From CAVQCJ01 sp963771835 (GTDB taxonomy: Bacteria; Actinomycetota; Actinomycetes; Prado026): a stretch of DNA of 64,000 nucleotides. Each line of letters begins with the position of its first letter. Positions within the stretch are counted from its first letter, which is position 1. Of this stretch, positions 45,294 to 53,305 are shown piece after piece. Location of the stretch: positions 1,054,001 through 1,118,000 of the forward strand of contig CAVYVA010000002.1 of NCBI GenBank assembly GCA_963771835.1. Reading direction: 5' to 3'. A program made the position numbers and the translations under genes. The notes under the pieces are model-generated. The model worked only from the letters and a program-made list of their open reading frames with translations, was not told the DNA's origin and made no database searches.

Positions 45294-45896
45294 GTGGCCG
45301 AGCTGAGGTCCTTCATCTTCATCGACCAGCTGCAGCCGCAGACGATGTGCTACCTGGGCACCTGGGTCAAGGGCTCGCTGCCGCGCAGCAACGTCGCCGC
45401 CCAGGTCATCGAGATCGCACCCGGGCTCGAGATCGAGCCGCTGACCGACGTCGCGCTCAAGCACGCCGAGGTCCGGGCCGGGGTGCTCGTGGTGGAGCGG
45501 CAGTTCGGCTACCTGGAGATCCACGGTCCGACCGCGGCGGTCCGGGCCGCGGCCGCCGCGGTGCTCGAGGAGCTCGGCGCCAGCGAGCGCGACGCGACCC
45601 GGCCGCAGGTGCTCGCAGCCGAGACGGTGACCATGCTCGACCCGCAGCACACGTTCTTGGTGAACCGCAACAAGATCGGCTCGATGGCCCTGCCCGGGGA
45701 GTCGCTGTTCGTGCTGGAGGTGCAGCCGGCCTCGTACGCGATCCTGGCGACGAACGAGGCCGAGAAGGCCGCCCGGATCAAGGTGGTCGACTACCGGATG
45801 ATCGGCGCGACCGGTCGGGTGTACCTGTCCGGTCGCGAGTCGGACGTACGGCAGGCGGCCGACGCCGCGCAGCAGGCCCTGGCGGACGTGTCGTGA
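45294..45896 (+). CDS. Tandem-BMC-domain shell protein 1
   Basis: A 200-residue shell protein with two BMC folds in one chain, which forms trimers that look like hexamers. The first half has TWVKGSLPRSNVAAQVIEIAPGLEIEPLTDVALKHAEVRAG across residues 23-63, and the second IGSMALPGESLFVLEVQPASYAILATNEAEKAARIKVVDY (about 125-165). The second domain ends with RMIGATGRVYLSGRESDV. It is a homologue of the other tandem protein at 46962. In RMM loci two such proteins occur with one hexamer and one pentamer protein, as here. GTG start; stop overlaps the next gene. Confidence 0.92.
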   Translation: MAELRSFIFIDQLQPQTMCYLGTWVKGSLPRSNVAAQVIEIAPGLEIEPLTDVALKHAEVRAGVLVVERQFGYLEIHGPTAAVRAAAAAVLEELGASERDATRPQVLAAETVTMLDPQHTFLVNRNKIGSMALPGESLFVLEVQPASYAILATNEAEKAARIKVVDYRMIGATGRVYLSGRESDVRQAADAAQQALADVS

Positions 45897-46354
45897 CCGC
45901 CCAGCCGGGCGGGTTCGCCGCCGACGACCTGCGTGCGCTGGTGCGCGAGGTCCTGCTCGAGGCGCTGCCGGACGCTCAGGCGACGGAACCTGCGCTGCCG
46001 CCGGCTGACCCCGCCGAACCGGCGCTGGAGCGGTGGGTCGTGGTCGGGAGCGACGACGACCTGGACGAGCTGGTGCGGACGGTGGCGCGCGAGTGCGCCG
46101 ACCCGCAGCGGCGCGAGGCCCTGGCCACCGGCCGCCTCCGGTACCGGCTTTCGCCCGGGCCGGACGGGTCGGGCGAGGCGGACGAGGCGGGCGGGCCGGT
46201 GCTGCGGGTCGAGCGCGGGGCCGTCACCGAGCGGCACGTGCGCGAGGCGAGCCGTACCGGCGCGAGGATCGTCGCGGCCAGAGGTGTGGTCCTGACGCCG
46301 CTGGCGCGGGACCGGGCCAGGTCGTCGGGCGTCGACATCGAGAAGGAGTACTGA
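45893..46354 (+). CDS. Conserved RMM-locus protein with N-terminal encapsulation-like helix
   Basis: A 153-residue protein of unknown function, present between shell genes. Residues 9-25 (ADDLRALVREVLLEALPD) form an amphipathic helix much like the tail of the aldehyde dehydrogenase and of known encapsulation peptides. A Pro/Ala linker follows, then a core WVVVGSDDDLDELVRTVARECADP. The C-terminal part (VTERHVREASRTGARIV, LTPLARDRARSSGVDIEKEY) resembles a module found in EutT/EutQ-type ethanolamine proteins. It is probably cargo or a cargo-shell adaptor. It overlaps both neighbours (GTGA upstream, TGATG downstream). Confidence 0.78.
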   Translation: MTAQPGGFAADDLRALVREVLLEALPDAQATEPALPPADPAEPALERWVVVGSDDDLDELVRTVARECADPQRREALATGRLRYRLSPGPDGSGEADEAGGPVLRVERGAVTERHVREASRTGARIVAARGVVLTPLARDRARSSGVDIEKEY

Positions 46355-46605
46355 TGCTGCGGGCACGAGTAGTCGGCAACGTCTGGGCCACGCGGCGGCT
46401 CGAGGAGCTGCCCAACGGCGCATTCCTCGAGGTCGAGGTGGAGGGTACCGGGAGCAGGCTCGTCGCGTTCGACGTCCTCGGCTCCGGGGTCGGCGAGCAC
46501 GTCCTGGTCGCGACCGGTTCGGTGGCGGCGGCGTGGTTCGCCGGCAAGCCGCCGCCGTTGGACGCCCTGATCATCGGGTCGATCGATCCCGCGGCCGGTG
46601 ACTGA
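46354..46605 (+). CDS. EutN/CcmL-type vertex protein (BMC-P)
   Basis: An 83-residue pentamer-forming shell protein that caps the vertices of the compartment. The family start MLRARVVGNVWATRRLEELPNG is followed by VAFDVLGSGVGEHVLVATGSVAAAWF and ending DALIIGSIDP. All core beta-strand motifs of the EutN family are present. Its ATG overlaps the upstream stop (TGATG). Confidence 0.95.
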   Translation: MLRARVVGNVWATRRLEELPNGAFLEVEVEGTGSRLVAFDVLGSGVGEHVLVATGSVAAAWFAGKPPPLDALIIGSIDPAAGD

Positions 46606-46677
46606 CCGACCAGCGGGTCCGGACCGAGCAGCTCTCGCAGGAAGTTCCTCACAGGTAGTCCCGAAGAAGGAGTGCAC
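46606..46677 (+). promoter_or_regulatory. Intergenic leader with strong ribosome site before the hexamer gene
   Basis: This 72 bp gap is the only real non-coding stretch among the tightly overlapping shell and cargo genes. It contains the palindrome GGTCCGGACC (46616-46625) and a near-perfect ribosome site AAGGAG (46667-46672), 5 bases before the ATG. That fits a need for extra synthesis of the hexamer protein, the most abundant shell part. Confidence 0.6.
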
Positions 46678-46965
46678 ATGTCCAACAACGCGATCGGAAT
46701 GATCGAGACCAAGGGCTACGTGGCCGCACTGGCTGCGGCCGACGCGATGGTGAAGGCGGCGAACGTGACGATCGTCGGCCGGGACGAGGTCGGCGACGGC
46801 CTGGTCGCGGTCACCATCGTCGGTGACGTCGGCGCCGTGAAGGCCGCCACCGAGGCCGGTGCCGAGACGGCGTCCAGCGTCGGCGACCTCGTCTCCGTGC
46901 ACGTCATCCCGCGCCCGCACGCCGAGCTGTCCAAGTTCTTCAAGGTCGGGGGCGAGACGGCGTGA
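46678..46965 (+). CDS. Single-domain BMC hexamer shell protein (BMC-H)
   Basis: A 95-residue canonical hexamer protein (PduA/CcmK type): AIGMIETKGYVAALAAADAMVKAANVTIVGRDEVGDGLVAVTIVGDVGAVKAAT spans residues 5-58, and the C-terminal VISHVIPRPH-like segment reads VHVIPRPHAEL. It forms the bulk of the shell facets; the pore loop is in the GDGL region of the family fold. ATG 46678 is chosen over the in-frame GTG at 46672 because AAGGAG is then well spaced. Confidence 0.95.
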   Translation: MSNNAIGMIETKGYVAALAAADAMVKAANVTIVGRDEVGDGLVAVTIVGDVGAVKAATEAGAETASSVGDLVSVHVIPRPHAELSKFFKVGGETA

Positions 46966-47624
46966 GCCCCGACCCGGCGCCTGCTGGAGCCGGGCCGGAG
47001 CTGCGTGTCTACCTGCCGATCGAGAACCTGCAACGGCAGTTCGCGGCCTATCTCGCGACGCCGACGCGGGCGCGCGGCTACCCCCCGTACGAGGGGCAGC
47101 ACGCGCTCATCGTGGAAGTCGCACCGGGCCTGGCGATCCACCGGGTCGTGGACCTGGCGCTGAAGTCCGTACCGCTGATCGAGCCGGGCATCCTGTTCGT
47201 GGAGCGGCAGTTCGGCGTCCTCGAGGTGCACAGCGCCGACCTCGCCGAGGTCGAGGCGGCGGGGCGCGCGATCCTGGCCGGCATCGGCGCGAGCGCGGCC
47301 GACCAGCTGAAGCCGCGCATCCTGTACGACGACGTGATCGAGGACGTCACCGACCAGCACGCGGTCATCGTCAACCGCACCAGGGAGGCCTCCATGCTGC
47401 TTCCCGGTGACACCCTGCTGGTGTTCGAGATGACCCCGGCGCTGTTCGCGGCCGTCGCGGCCAACGAGGCCGAGCGGGCCGCACCGGACAACACGCTCGT
47501 GGACGTCTCCATGATCGGTGCGGCCGGACGGGTGTACATCAGCGGGAGCAAGGAGGGGGTCGCCGCGGCGAGGGCGGCGGTGACCACGCTGCTGCAGTCG
47601 GTGCAGGGACGGGAGAACAGGTGA
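46962..47624 (+). CDS. Tandem-BMC-domain shell protein 2
   Basis: A 220-residue tandem-BMC shell protein with a short Pro-rich N-terminal extension (SPDPAPAGAGPELR). The first domain has LIVEVAPGLAIHRVVDLALKSVPLIEPGILFVERQFGVLEVHS (about residues 48-90), the second LLPGDTLLVFEMTPALFAAVAANEAERA and VDVSMIGAAGRVYISGSKEGV. It clearly resembles shell protein 1 (GILFVERQFG versus GVLVVERQFG). GTG 46962 overlaps the hexamer stop, and its stop overlaps the kinase start. Confidence 0.92.
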   Translation: MSPDPAPAGAGPELRVYLPIENLQRQFAAYLATPTRARGYPPYEGQHALIVEVAPGLAIHRVVDLALKSVPLIEPGILFVERQFGVLEVHSADLAEVEAAGRAILAGIGASAADQLKPRILYDDVIEDVTDQHAVIVNRTREASMLLPGDTLLVFEMTPALFAAVAANEAERAAPDNTLVDVSMIGAAGRVYISGSKEGVAAARAAVTTLLQSVQGRENR

Positions 47625-48604
47625 CCGAGGACGGCCAGCGGCTGCGCCTGGAGGCGGTGGCCCGCGACGCGCTGCGCGCCTACGGGATCGGGCCGGACGC
47701 CGTCCTCACCCTGCTCAACATCTCCGAGAACGCCACCTACCGCGTGGACGACCTGCGGACCGGCGTCTGCACGGTCCTGCGGGTACACCGTCCGGGGTAC
47801 CACACGCTGGCGGCGATCGAGAGCGAGCTGTCCTGGATCCGCGCGGTGCGGGCGGACGCCGTGGTGCCCACGCCCGGGATCGTCCGCGCGAGCGACGGCT
47901 CCGACGTCGTGCTCGGCCGGCACCCGGACGGCGAGGCCAGGCACGCGGTGATGTTCGAGTGGGTTCCCGGCACCGAGCACCCCGAGGACCGGCTCGTGGA
48001 GGACTTCGTCGAGCTCGGGGCGATCACGGCGCGGCTGCACCGGCACGCGCGCGGCTGGCGACGGCCGCCCGGCTTCACCCGGCTCACCTGGGACTACGAG
48101 GGCTCGATCGGGGCGGGCGGGCACTGGGGCCGCTGGCAGGAGGGGATCGGGGTCGGCCCGCCGGAGCACGCCCAGCTGGCCCGCCTGGACGGACGCCTGC
48201 GCGGGCGGCTCGCGGCGTTCGGCGACGGCCCCGACCGGTTCGGCCTCATCCACGCGGACATGCGGCTGGCGAACCTGATCGTCGACGCCGGCACGGTGTC
48301 GGTCATCGACTTCGACGACTGCGGCTTCGGCTGGTTCATGTACGACCTCGGCTCGTCGCTGTCGTTCATCGAGCACTACCCGAGCGTTCCGGAGATGATC
48401 GACTCGTGGGTGACCGGCTACCGCCGCGAGGCTCCGCTGAGCGCCGCGGAGGAGGCCGAGCTGCCCACGTTCGTCCTGCTGCGCCGGCTGCTGCTGGTGG
48501 CCTGGATCGGGTCGCACTCGGACACCGACCTGGCCCAGGAGATGGGCGAGGAGTACACCAGGACCAGCTGCGACCTCGCCGAGGACTACCTGTCGAAGTT
48601 CTGA
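47621..48604 (+). CDS. APH/choline-kinase-like kinase, probable amino-alcohol kinase
   Basis: A 327-residue kinase of the aminoglycoside phosphotransferase family. The catalytic loop is H211-A-D213...N218 (HADMRLAN), the metal-binding motif DFDD at 230-233. The N-lobe segment NISENATYRV resembles the Ser/Thr-rich nucleotide loop of homoserine and choline kinases. In RMM loci such a kinase is thought to phosphorylate 1-amino-2-propanol, making the substrate for the PLP enzyme at the operon start. No encapsulation peptide is evident. GTGA overlap with shell protein 2. Confidence 0.87.
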   Translation: MTEDGQRLRLEAVARDALRAYGIGPDAVLTLLNISENATYRVDDLRTGVCTVLRVHRPGYHTLAAIESELSWIRAVRADAVVPTPGIVRASDGSDVVLGRHPDGEARHAVMFEWVPGTEHPEDRLVEDFVELGAITARLHRHARGWRRPPGFTRLTWDYEGSIGAGGHWGRWQEGIGVGPPEHAQLARLDGRLRGRLAAFGDGPDRFGLIHADMRLANLIVDAGTVSVIDFDDCGFGWFMYDLGSSLSFIEHYPSVPEMIDSWVTGYRREAPLSAAEEAELPTFVLLRRLLLVAWIGSHSDTDLAQEMGEEYTRTSCDLAEDYLSKF

Positions 48605-48624
48605 CCGAACAAGGGAGGAGAGCG

Positions 48625-49413
48625 ATGTTCACGTCGGTAGCCGGGCGTTCCGTGCTGGTGACCGGGGGCACCCGCGGGATCGGCAAAGGCATCGCCAGGG
48701 TGTTCGCCAGGGCCGGGGCGAACGTCCTGGTCACCGGGCGCGACAAGGCCGCCGCCGAGGCCGCGGTCGACGAGCTCGCCGGCGTCGGCGCGGGGTCGGT
48801 CGGCTACGTCCTGGGCGACGTGGCGAGCGCGGACGCGTGCGCCGAGATGGCGGCCGAGGCGGTCGCCCGGCACGGCGGCATCGACGTCCTGTGCGCGAAC
48901 GCCGGGATCTTCCCGGACGTCAAGCTGAAGGACATGTCCGAGGCCGACATGGACCTCGTCTACGGCACGAACGTCAAGGGCACGATGCTCGCCGTCCAGG
49001 CGTGCATCCCCGCGCTCACCGCATCGGGTCGTGGCCGGGTCATCCTCACGTCGTCGATCACCGGACCCATCACGGGCTTCCCCGGCTGGTCGCACTACGG
49101 CGCGAGCAAGGCCGCGCAGCTCGGGTTCATGCGCACCGCGGCGATCGAGCTGGCGGCAGCCGGGATCACCGTGAACGCCGTGCTCCCCGGCAACGTCGCC
49201 ACCGAGGGGCTGGCCGAGCTGGGCGCGGACTACCGGGCCTCGATGGAGGCGTCGATCCCGGCCGGCCGGCTCGGCGAGGTCGACGAGATCGGCTACGCCG
49301 CGCTGTTCTTCGCGACCGACGAGGCCGGGTACATCACGGGCCAGGCGCTGTCCGTCGACGGCGGCCAGGTGCTGCCGGAGTCGCTGGACGCTCTGCGGGC
49401 AGCGGCGGACTGA
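48625..49413 (+). CDS. SDR oxidoreductase, probable 1-amino-2-propanol dehydrogenase
   Basis: A 262-residue classical short-chain dehydrogenase. Cofactor motif TGGTRGIG (13-20), NAG at 92-94, catalytic S143/S144 and Y158-x3-K162 (YGASK). The last strand VDGGQVLPES is intact. In RMM loci the equivalent SDR is known to interconvert aminoacetone and 1-amino-2-propanol with NAD(P). The ATG has a GGGAGGAG site, and the gap to the kinase is 20 bp. Confidence 0.88.
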   Translation: MFTSVAGRSVLVTGGTRGIGKGIARVFARAGANVLVTGRDKAAAEAAVDELAGVGAGSVGYVLGDVASADACAEMAAEAVARHGGIDVLCANAGIFPDVKLKDMSEADMDLVYGTNVKGTMLAVQACIPALTASGRGRVILTSSITGPITGFPGWSHYGASKAAQLGFMRTAAIELAAAGITVNAVLPGNVATEGLAELGADYRASMEASIPAGRLGEVDEIGYAALFFATDEAGYITGQALSVDGGQVLPESLDALRAAAD

Positions 49414-49429
49414 GGCGGCGAGCCCACAG

Positions 49430-50236
49430 GTGCCCAACCGGATCGTGCAGCCCACGCCGATCGGCCCGACCGCGGACGATCTGCGCCGGCGGCTGGCCGA
49501 GCAGATCGCGACGGGCGCTCTGCAGCCCGGCCAGCGGCTCGGTGCGGAGCGGGACCTCGCGGTCGAGTACGGCGTCAGCCGGTCGAGCCTGCGCCAGGCG
49601 CTGGCCGCGCTGGAGTCCGACGGTGCCGTGCGCCGGGTGCCCGGCCGCGGTGGCGGGACGTTCGTCTCCTCGGACAAGGTCGACCGCGACCTGTCCCGCC
49701 TCGTCGGCGTGCCCGCCCTGCTGCGCGACCAGGGATTCACCGCCGGGTCCAAGGTGATGAGCTCGGCGGTGGTCGTGGCGGACGAGGCGACGGCCAAGGC
49801 GCTGCGGCTGGACAGCGGCGCCTTCGTCTGCGACATCGTCAGGATCAGGCTGGCCGACGGGTCGCCGATCTCGCTGGAGCATGCGCGGTTCCCGGCCGAG
49901 CGGTTCCCGGGGCTCATGGAGCACTCGCTGGGCGGGTCGCTGTACGAGCTGTTCGAGGCGGAGTACGGCCTGCACCCGGCGGACGCCGAGGAGCGCATCG
50001 AGGTGGTCTCGGCGACCGAGGACGAGGGCAAGATCCTCGGCGTCGCGGCCGGCGCCCCGCTGCTGTCGATCACCCGCACGGCCGTCGACCAGGACGGCGT
50101 CCCGTTCGAGACCGCGCACGACCTGTTCCGGGCCGACCGGACCCGCTTGACGGTACGCACCCGGGCGCAGTCCGGGACGGCCCGCTCGGCGGTGCGGGAC
50201 GGCAACCTGATCGAGCTCAAGGCGCGGACGTTCTAG
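49430..50236 (+). CDS. GntR/UTRA family transcriptional regulator
   Basis: A 268-residue HutC-like regulator. The winged helix covers residues about 12-78 (LRRRLAEQIATGALQPGQRLGAERDLAVEYGVSRSSLRQAL over 18-58, wing PGRGGGTFV), and a UTRA effector domain follows (about 95-245: PISLEHARFPAERFPG, PLLSITRTAVDQDGVPFE). It is expected to sense an intermediate of the pathway and control both divergent operons through GGTC/GACC sites at 42153-42384. GTG 49430, 16 bp after the SDR stop; its stop overlaps the peptidase start. Confidence 0.9.
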   Translation: MPNRIVQPTPIGPTADDLRRRLAEQIATGALQPGQRLGAERDLAVEYGVSRSSLRQALAALESDGAVRRVPGRGGGTFVSSDKVDRDLSRLVGVPALLRDQGFTAGSKVMSSAVVVADEATAKALRLDSGAFVCDIVRIRLADGSPISLEHARFPAERFPGLMEHSLGGSLYELFEAEYGLHPADAEERIEVVSATEDEGKILGVAAGAPLLSITRTAVDQDGVPFETAHDLFRADRTRLTVRTRAQSGTARSAVRDGNLIELKARTF

Positions 50237-51444
50237 TGCCGCACGAGGGTGGCCAGACGAGCGGGAGCCCGGACGCCCGGCTGGCCGCGCCGGACGGCCG
50301 CCCCCGTGCCCGCGGGCTGGGCCTGGACCTGCCCGGGCGACCCGGGACGCACGGCGCGATCACCGACGTCCCGGGCGTGGAGGTCGGCGCGGTGACGCTC
50401 GTGTCCGGCGACGGCCCGCTCGTTCCCGGGCAGGGTCCGGTGCGCACCGGCGTCACCGCGATCCTGCCGCGCGGGCGCGAGGGCGTCGGCGTGCCGTGCG
50501 CGGCCGGCTGGTACTCGCTCAACGGGAACGGCGAGATGACCGGCACCACCTGGATCGACGAGGTCGGCGCGCTGGCGCTGCCGGTGACGATCACGAACAC
50601 GCACGCGGTCGGCCCGTGCCACCGCGGCACCATCGACTGGGTCGTGCGGGACCGTCCCGACCTGGCGGCTCAGTGGCTCCTGCCGGTCGCCGCCGAGACG
50701 TGGGACGGCTACCTCAACGACATCAACGGCTCGCACGTGCGCGCCGAGCACGCGGTGCAGGCGCTGGACGCCGCGCGCGGCGGCCCCGTGGCGGAGGGCT
50801 CCGTCGGCGGCGGGACCGGGATGAGCTGCTATGCCTTCAAGGGCGGCTCCGGGACGTCCTCGCGCCTCGTCGAGCACGCCGGGACCACGTACACCGTCGG
50901 GGTGTTCCTGCAGGCGAACTTCGGCAGCCGGTCCGAGCTGACCGTCACCGGCGTACCGCTGGGAGCCGCACTGGCCGACGACAACCCGATGGAGACCGAG
51001 CCGTGGCTGGACACCGGCTCCGCCCCCGGTCCGGCCGGAGCCGGGTCGTGCATCGCGGTCGTGGCCACCGACGCACCGCTGCTCCCGGGCCAGTGCAAGG
51101 CGCTCGCCCGACGTGTCCCGCTCGGTCTGGCCCGGACCGGGACCTCGGGCAGCCACTTCTCCGGGGACGTGTTCGTGGCGTTCTCGACCGGAAACCCGGG
51201 CACGCTGGCTAGCCGGATGCCGACGTCCGCGCGAGCCCCGGCGGACGCGTACGACACGCTGCGGTTCGTCCCCTGGGGATGGTTGGACCCGTTCTTCACC
51301 GCGGTGGTCGAGGCGGTCGAGGAGGCCGTGCTCAACGCGCTGGTCGTCAACGCCGACATGGTCGGACGGGACGGCCACCGCAGCCCGGCGCTGCCGCACG
51401 ACCGGCTGGTCGCCGCCTTGGGCGCCGCAGGGCGCCTGCGCTGA
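50236..51444 (+). CDS. P1 family (S58) aminopeptidase, DmpA-like
   Basis: A 402-residue N-terminal nucleophile hydrolase that cleaves itself into two chains. Family signatures are ITDVPGVEVG, GVTAILPRG, LPVTITNTHAVG and GSVGGGTGMSCYAFKGGSGTSSR. The predicted autocleavage and nucleophile site is Gly230-Ser231 in LQANFGSRSEL. Known members release N-terminal residues from peptides with D- or beta-amino acids. Its stop-start overlap with the GntR gene ties it to the microcompartment operon; its role there is unknown and could be release of an amine substrate from a conjugate. Confidence 0.87.
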   Translation: MPHEGGQTSGSPDARLAAPDGRPRARGLGLDLPGRPGTHGAITDVPGVEVGAVTLVSGDGPLVPGQGPVRTGVTAILPRGREGVGVPCAAGWYSLNGNGEMTGTTWIDEVGALALPVTITNTHAVGPCHRGTIDWVVRDRPDLAAQWLLPVAAETWDGYLNDINGSHVRAEHAVQALDAARGGPVAEGSVGGGTGMSCYAFKGGSGTSSRLVEHAGTTYTVGVFLQANFGSRSELTVTGVPLGAALADDNPMETEPWLDTGSAPGPAGAGSCIAVVATDAPLLPGQCKALARRVPLGLARTGTSGSHFSGDVFVAFSTGNPGTLASRMPTSARAPADAYDTLRFVPWGWLDPFFTAVVEAVEEAVLNALVVNADMVGRDGHRSPALPHDRLVAALGAAGRLR

Positions 51445-51483
51445 CCTGCCGGTCCGGGCGCGGCGGGGTACGGTCGCGAGGTG

Positions 51484-52461
51484 ATGCGAGCGGCCGTGTA
51501 CTCCAGACGCGGGGCGGCCCACGACGTGCTCTCGGTGGTCGAGCTGCCCGTGCCGGAGCCCGGTCCCGGCGAGGTACGCGTACGCGTCCGGGTGTCCGGG
51601 GTGAACCCCACGGACTGGAAGGCCCGCGCCGCTGGCGGACCGCTGCCGTGGACGCACCAGGTTCCGGGGCAGGACGGCGCGGGTGACGTCGACGCCGTCG
51701 GGCCGGGCGTCGACGCGGACCGGGTGGGTCAGCGGGTGTGGGTCTTCCACGCCGCCTGGCAGCGCCCGCACGGGACGGCGGCGCAGTACACCGTCGTGCC
51801 GGCCGACCAGGCGGTACCGCTGCCGGACACCGTGACGTACCAGCAGGGGGCCGGCCTGGGGATCCCGTACATCACCGCGCACCACTGCGTGTTCGGCGAC
51901 GGACCCGTCGACGGGCGCGCCCTGCTGGTCACCGGCGGCGCCGGGGCGGTGGGGAACGCGGCGATCCAGCTGTCCCGCTGGGGTGGCGCCCGCGTGCTGG
52001 CGACGGTGAGCACGACGGCCAAGGGGGCGCTGGCCGAGGCCGCCGGCGCGGACGTCGTGCTGGGCTACCGGGACGTCGGCTTCCTGCCGGCGCTCGCGGC
52101 GGCCGCACCGGACGGCGTCCACCGCGTCGTCGACGTCGCGCTCGGGGCGAACCTCGACGCCGACCTTTCCGTGCTGCGGCGCGGCGGGACCGTGGTGACG
52201 TACGCGTCCGAGGCCGTGGACCCCACGATCCCGACCCGGCGGCTGATGAACGACAACCTCACGGTGCGGTTCGTGATGGTCTACACGCTGGCGCCGTCGC
52301 AGATCGCGCACGCGGTCGCCGACATCTCCTCCGCGCTGGCCGACGGCGCGCTGCGCGAGCTGCCCCGGCACGTGTTCGCGCTGGACGCGATCGCCGACGC
52401 GCACGACGCGGTCGAGCAGGGCGCGGTCGGGAAGGTCCTCGTCGCCGTCACGCCGGACTGA
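51484..52461 (+). CDS. Zinc-free NADPH:quinone reductase-type MDR oxidoreductase
   Basis: A 325-residue medium-chain dehydrogenase without the structural zinc cysteines. Markers: SGVNPTDWKARAA, GQDGAGDVDAVG, and the nucleotide motif LLVTGGAGAVGNAAIQLSRWGGA. These match quinone oxidoreductase (QOR) enzymes. It lies 39 bp after the peptidase gene and could be part of the same transcript, giving an aldehyde or enone reductase, but it lacks an encapsulation helix. Its stop codon is directly next to that of the convergent DUF2510 gene. Confidence 0.83.
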   Translation: MRAAVYSRRGAAHDVLSVVELPVPEPGPGEVRVRVRVSGVNPTDWKARAAGGPLPWTHQVPGQDGAGDVDAVGPGVDADRVGQRVWVFHAAWQRPHGTAAQYTVVPADQAVPLPDTVTYQQGAGLGIPYITAHHCVFGDGPVDGRALLVTGGAGAVGNAAIQLSRWGGARVLATVSTTAKGALAEAAGADVVLGYRDVGFLPALAAAAPDGVHRVVDVALGANLDADLSVLRRGGTVVTYASEAVDPTIPTRRLMNDNLTVRFVMVYTLAPSQIAHAVADISSALADGALRELPRHVFALDAIADAHDAVEQGAVGKVLVAVTPD

Positions 52462-53241
52462 TCAGAACGCGGCCGGGCAGGACGTGACCTGCGGCGGCTG
52501 CAGCCCGCCCTGCGTGGACACGTACAGGACCACCTGGGGCGCGCCGCCACCGGCGGGTGTACGCGCGGCGCGGATGCAGTAGCCGACCCCGCTGGGCGAG
52601 AGCACGACCTGGACCGCCTCGCCGGCCGAGGAGAGCCGGATGCTCTGCCCGCCCAGCACCAGGCCGCCCTTCCCCGAGGTCCCGGCGACGAACACCTGCC
52701 GATCGGTGAACAGGGTCTCCTCGGTGGTGGCGATGTGCAGCACGTCGGCCTTCATCGCCGCGACCTGCGGGTTGCCGGGACCGAGGAGCCCGCCGGTCAC
52801 GCCGGACGGGTCGGCGGCGTCCGACGACCCGGACCCTGCGAGCACCGACTTGCCGACGAGCACGGCGACGACCAGCAGGACCAGGGCGACGGCTCCGGCG
52901 ACCACGAGATGACTGGTCGGACGGCCGCCGGGCACGGGCCCGTAGGCCGCAGCAGCCGGGGTGGCCGGCCGGGCGGGCGTCGGCATGGGAACCGTGGTCG
53001 GGCCGCCGAAGCGCGGGTCGCCGGCGTACGCGGCCGGCTCCGCAGCAGGCACCGCAGCCGGCACCGCAACCGGAACCGCAGCCGGAACGGGAGCGGGTGC
53101 CGGAGCCGGCGCCGGCGCCGGGACAGCCTGCGGCGGGGTGCTCAGGTGCGTGGTCCAGCCCCCGCCGTCCCACCAGCGCAGCGACGCCGAGCCGCCGGGG
53201 TCCGGGTACCACCCGGCCGCGGGCGCGTTGACGGTCTCCAC
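52462..53241 (-). CDS. DUF2510 domain membrane-anchored protein
   Basis: The N-terminal DUF2510 module is APAAGWYPDPGGSASLRWWDGGGWT, residues about 6-31. A long Ala/Pro/Val repeat linker (about 36-72) and a further Pro-rich stretch lead to one membrane helix (LVVAGAVALVLLVVAVLVGKSVLAG). The remaining 130 residues are extracytoplasmic, with two cysteines (GYCIRAA and TSCPAAF) that may form a disulphide. Function is unknown; DUF2510 is common at the start of actinobacterial membrane proteins. GTG start. Confidence 0.75.
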   Translation of the reverse strand: METVNAPAAGWYPDPGGSASLRWWDGGGWTTHLSTPPQAVPAPAPAPAPAPVPAAVPVAVPAAVPAAEPAAYAGDPRFGGPTTVPMPTPARPATPAAAAYGPVPGGRPTSHLVVAGAVALVLLVVAVLVGKSVLAGSGSSDAADPSGVTGGLLGPGNPQVAAMKADVLHIATTEETLFTDRQVFVAGTSGKGGLVLGGQSIRLSSAGEAVQVVLSPSGVGYCIRAARTPAGGGAPQVVLYVSTQGGLQPPQVTSCPAAF

Positions 53242-53305
53242 CCATCAGAGGTCGACCTGCGACCGCCCGGCCTTGAGGCGGCTCCGCGTACGCCAGGATG
53301 CCCGG

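Noticed and set aside
52456..52467. Palindrome at the junction of the MDR and DUF2510 genes as a terminator
   Set aside because: The CTGATCAG symmetry simply results from two facing TGA stop codons with no gap; the stem is too short to act as a terminator.
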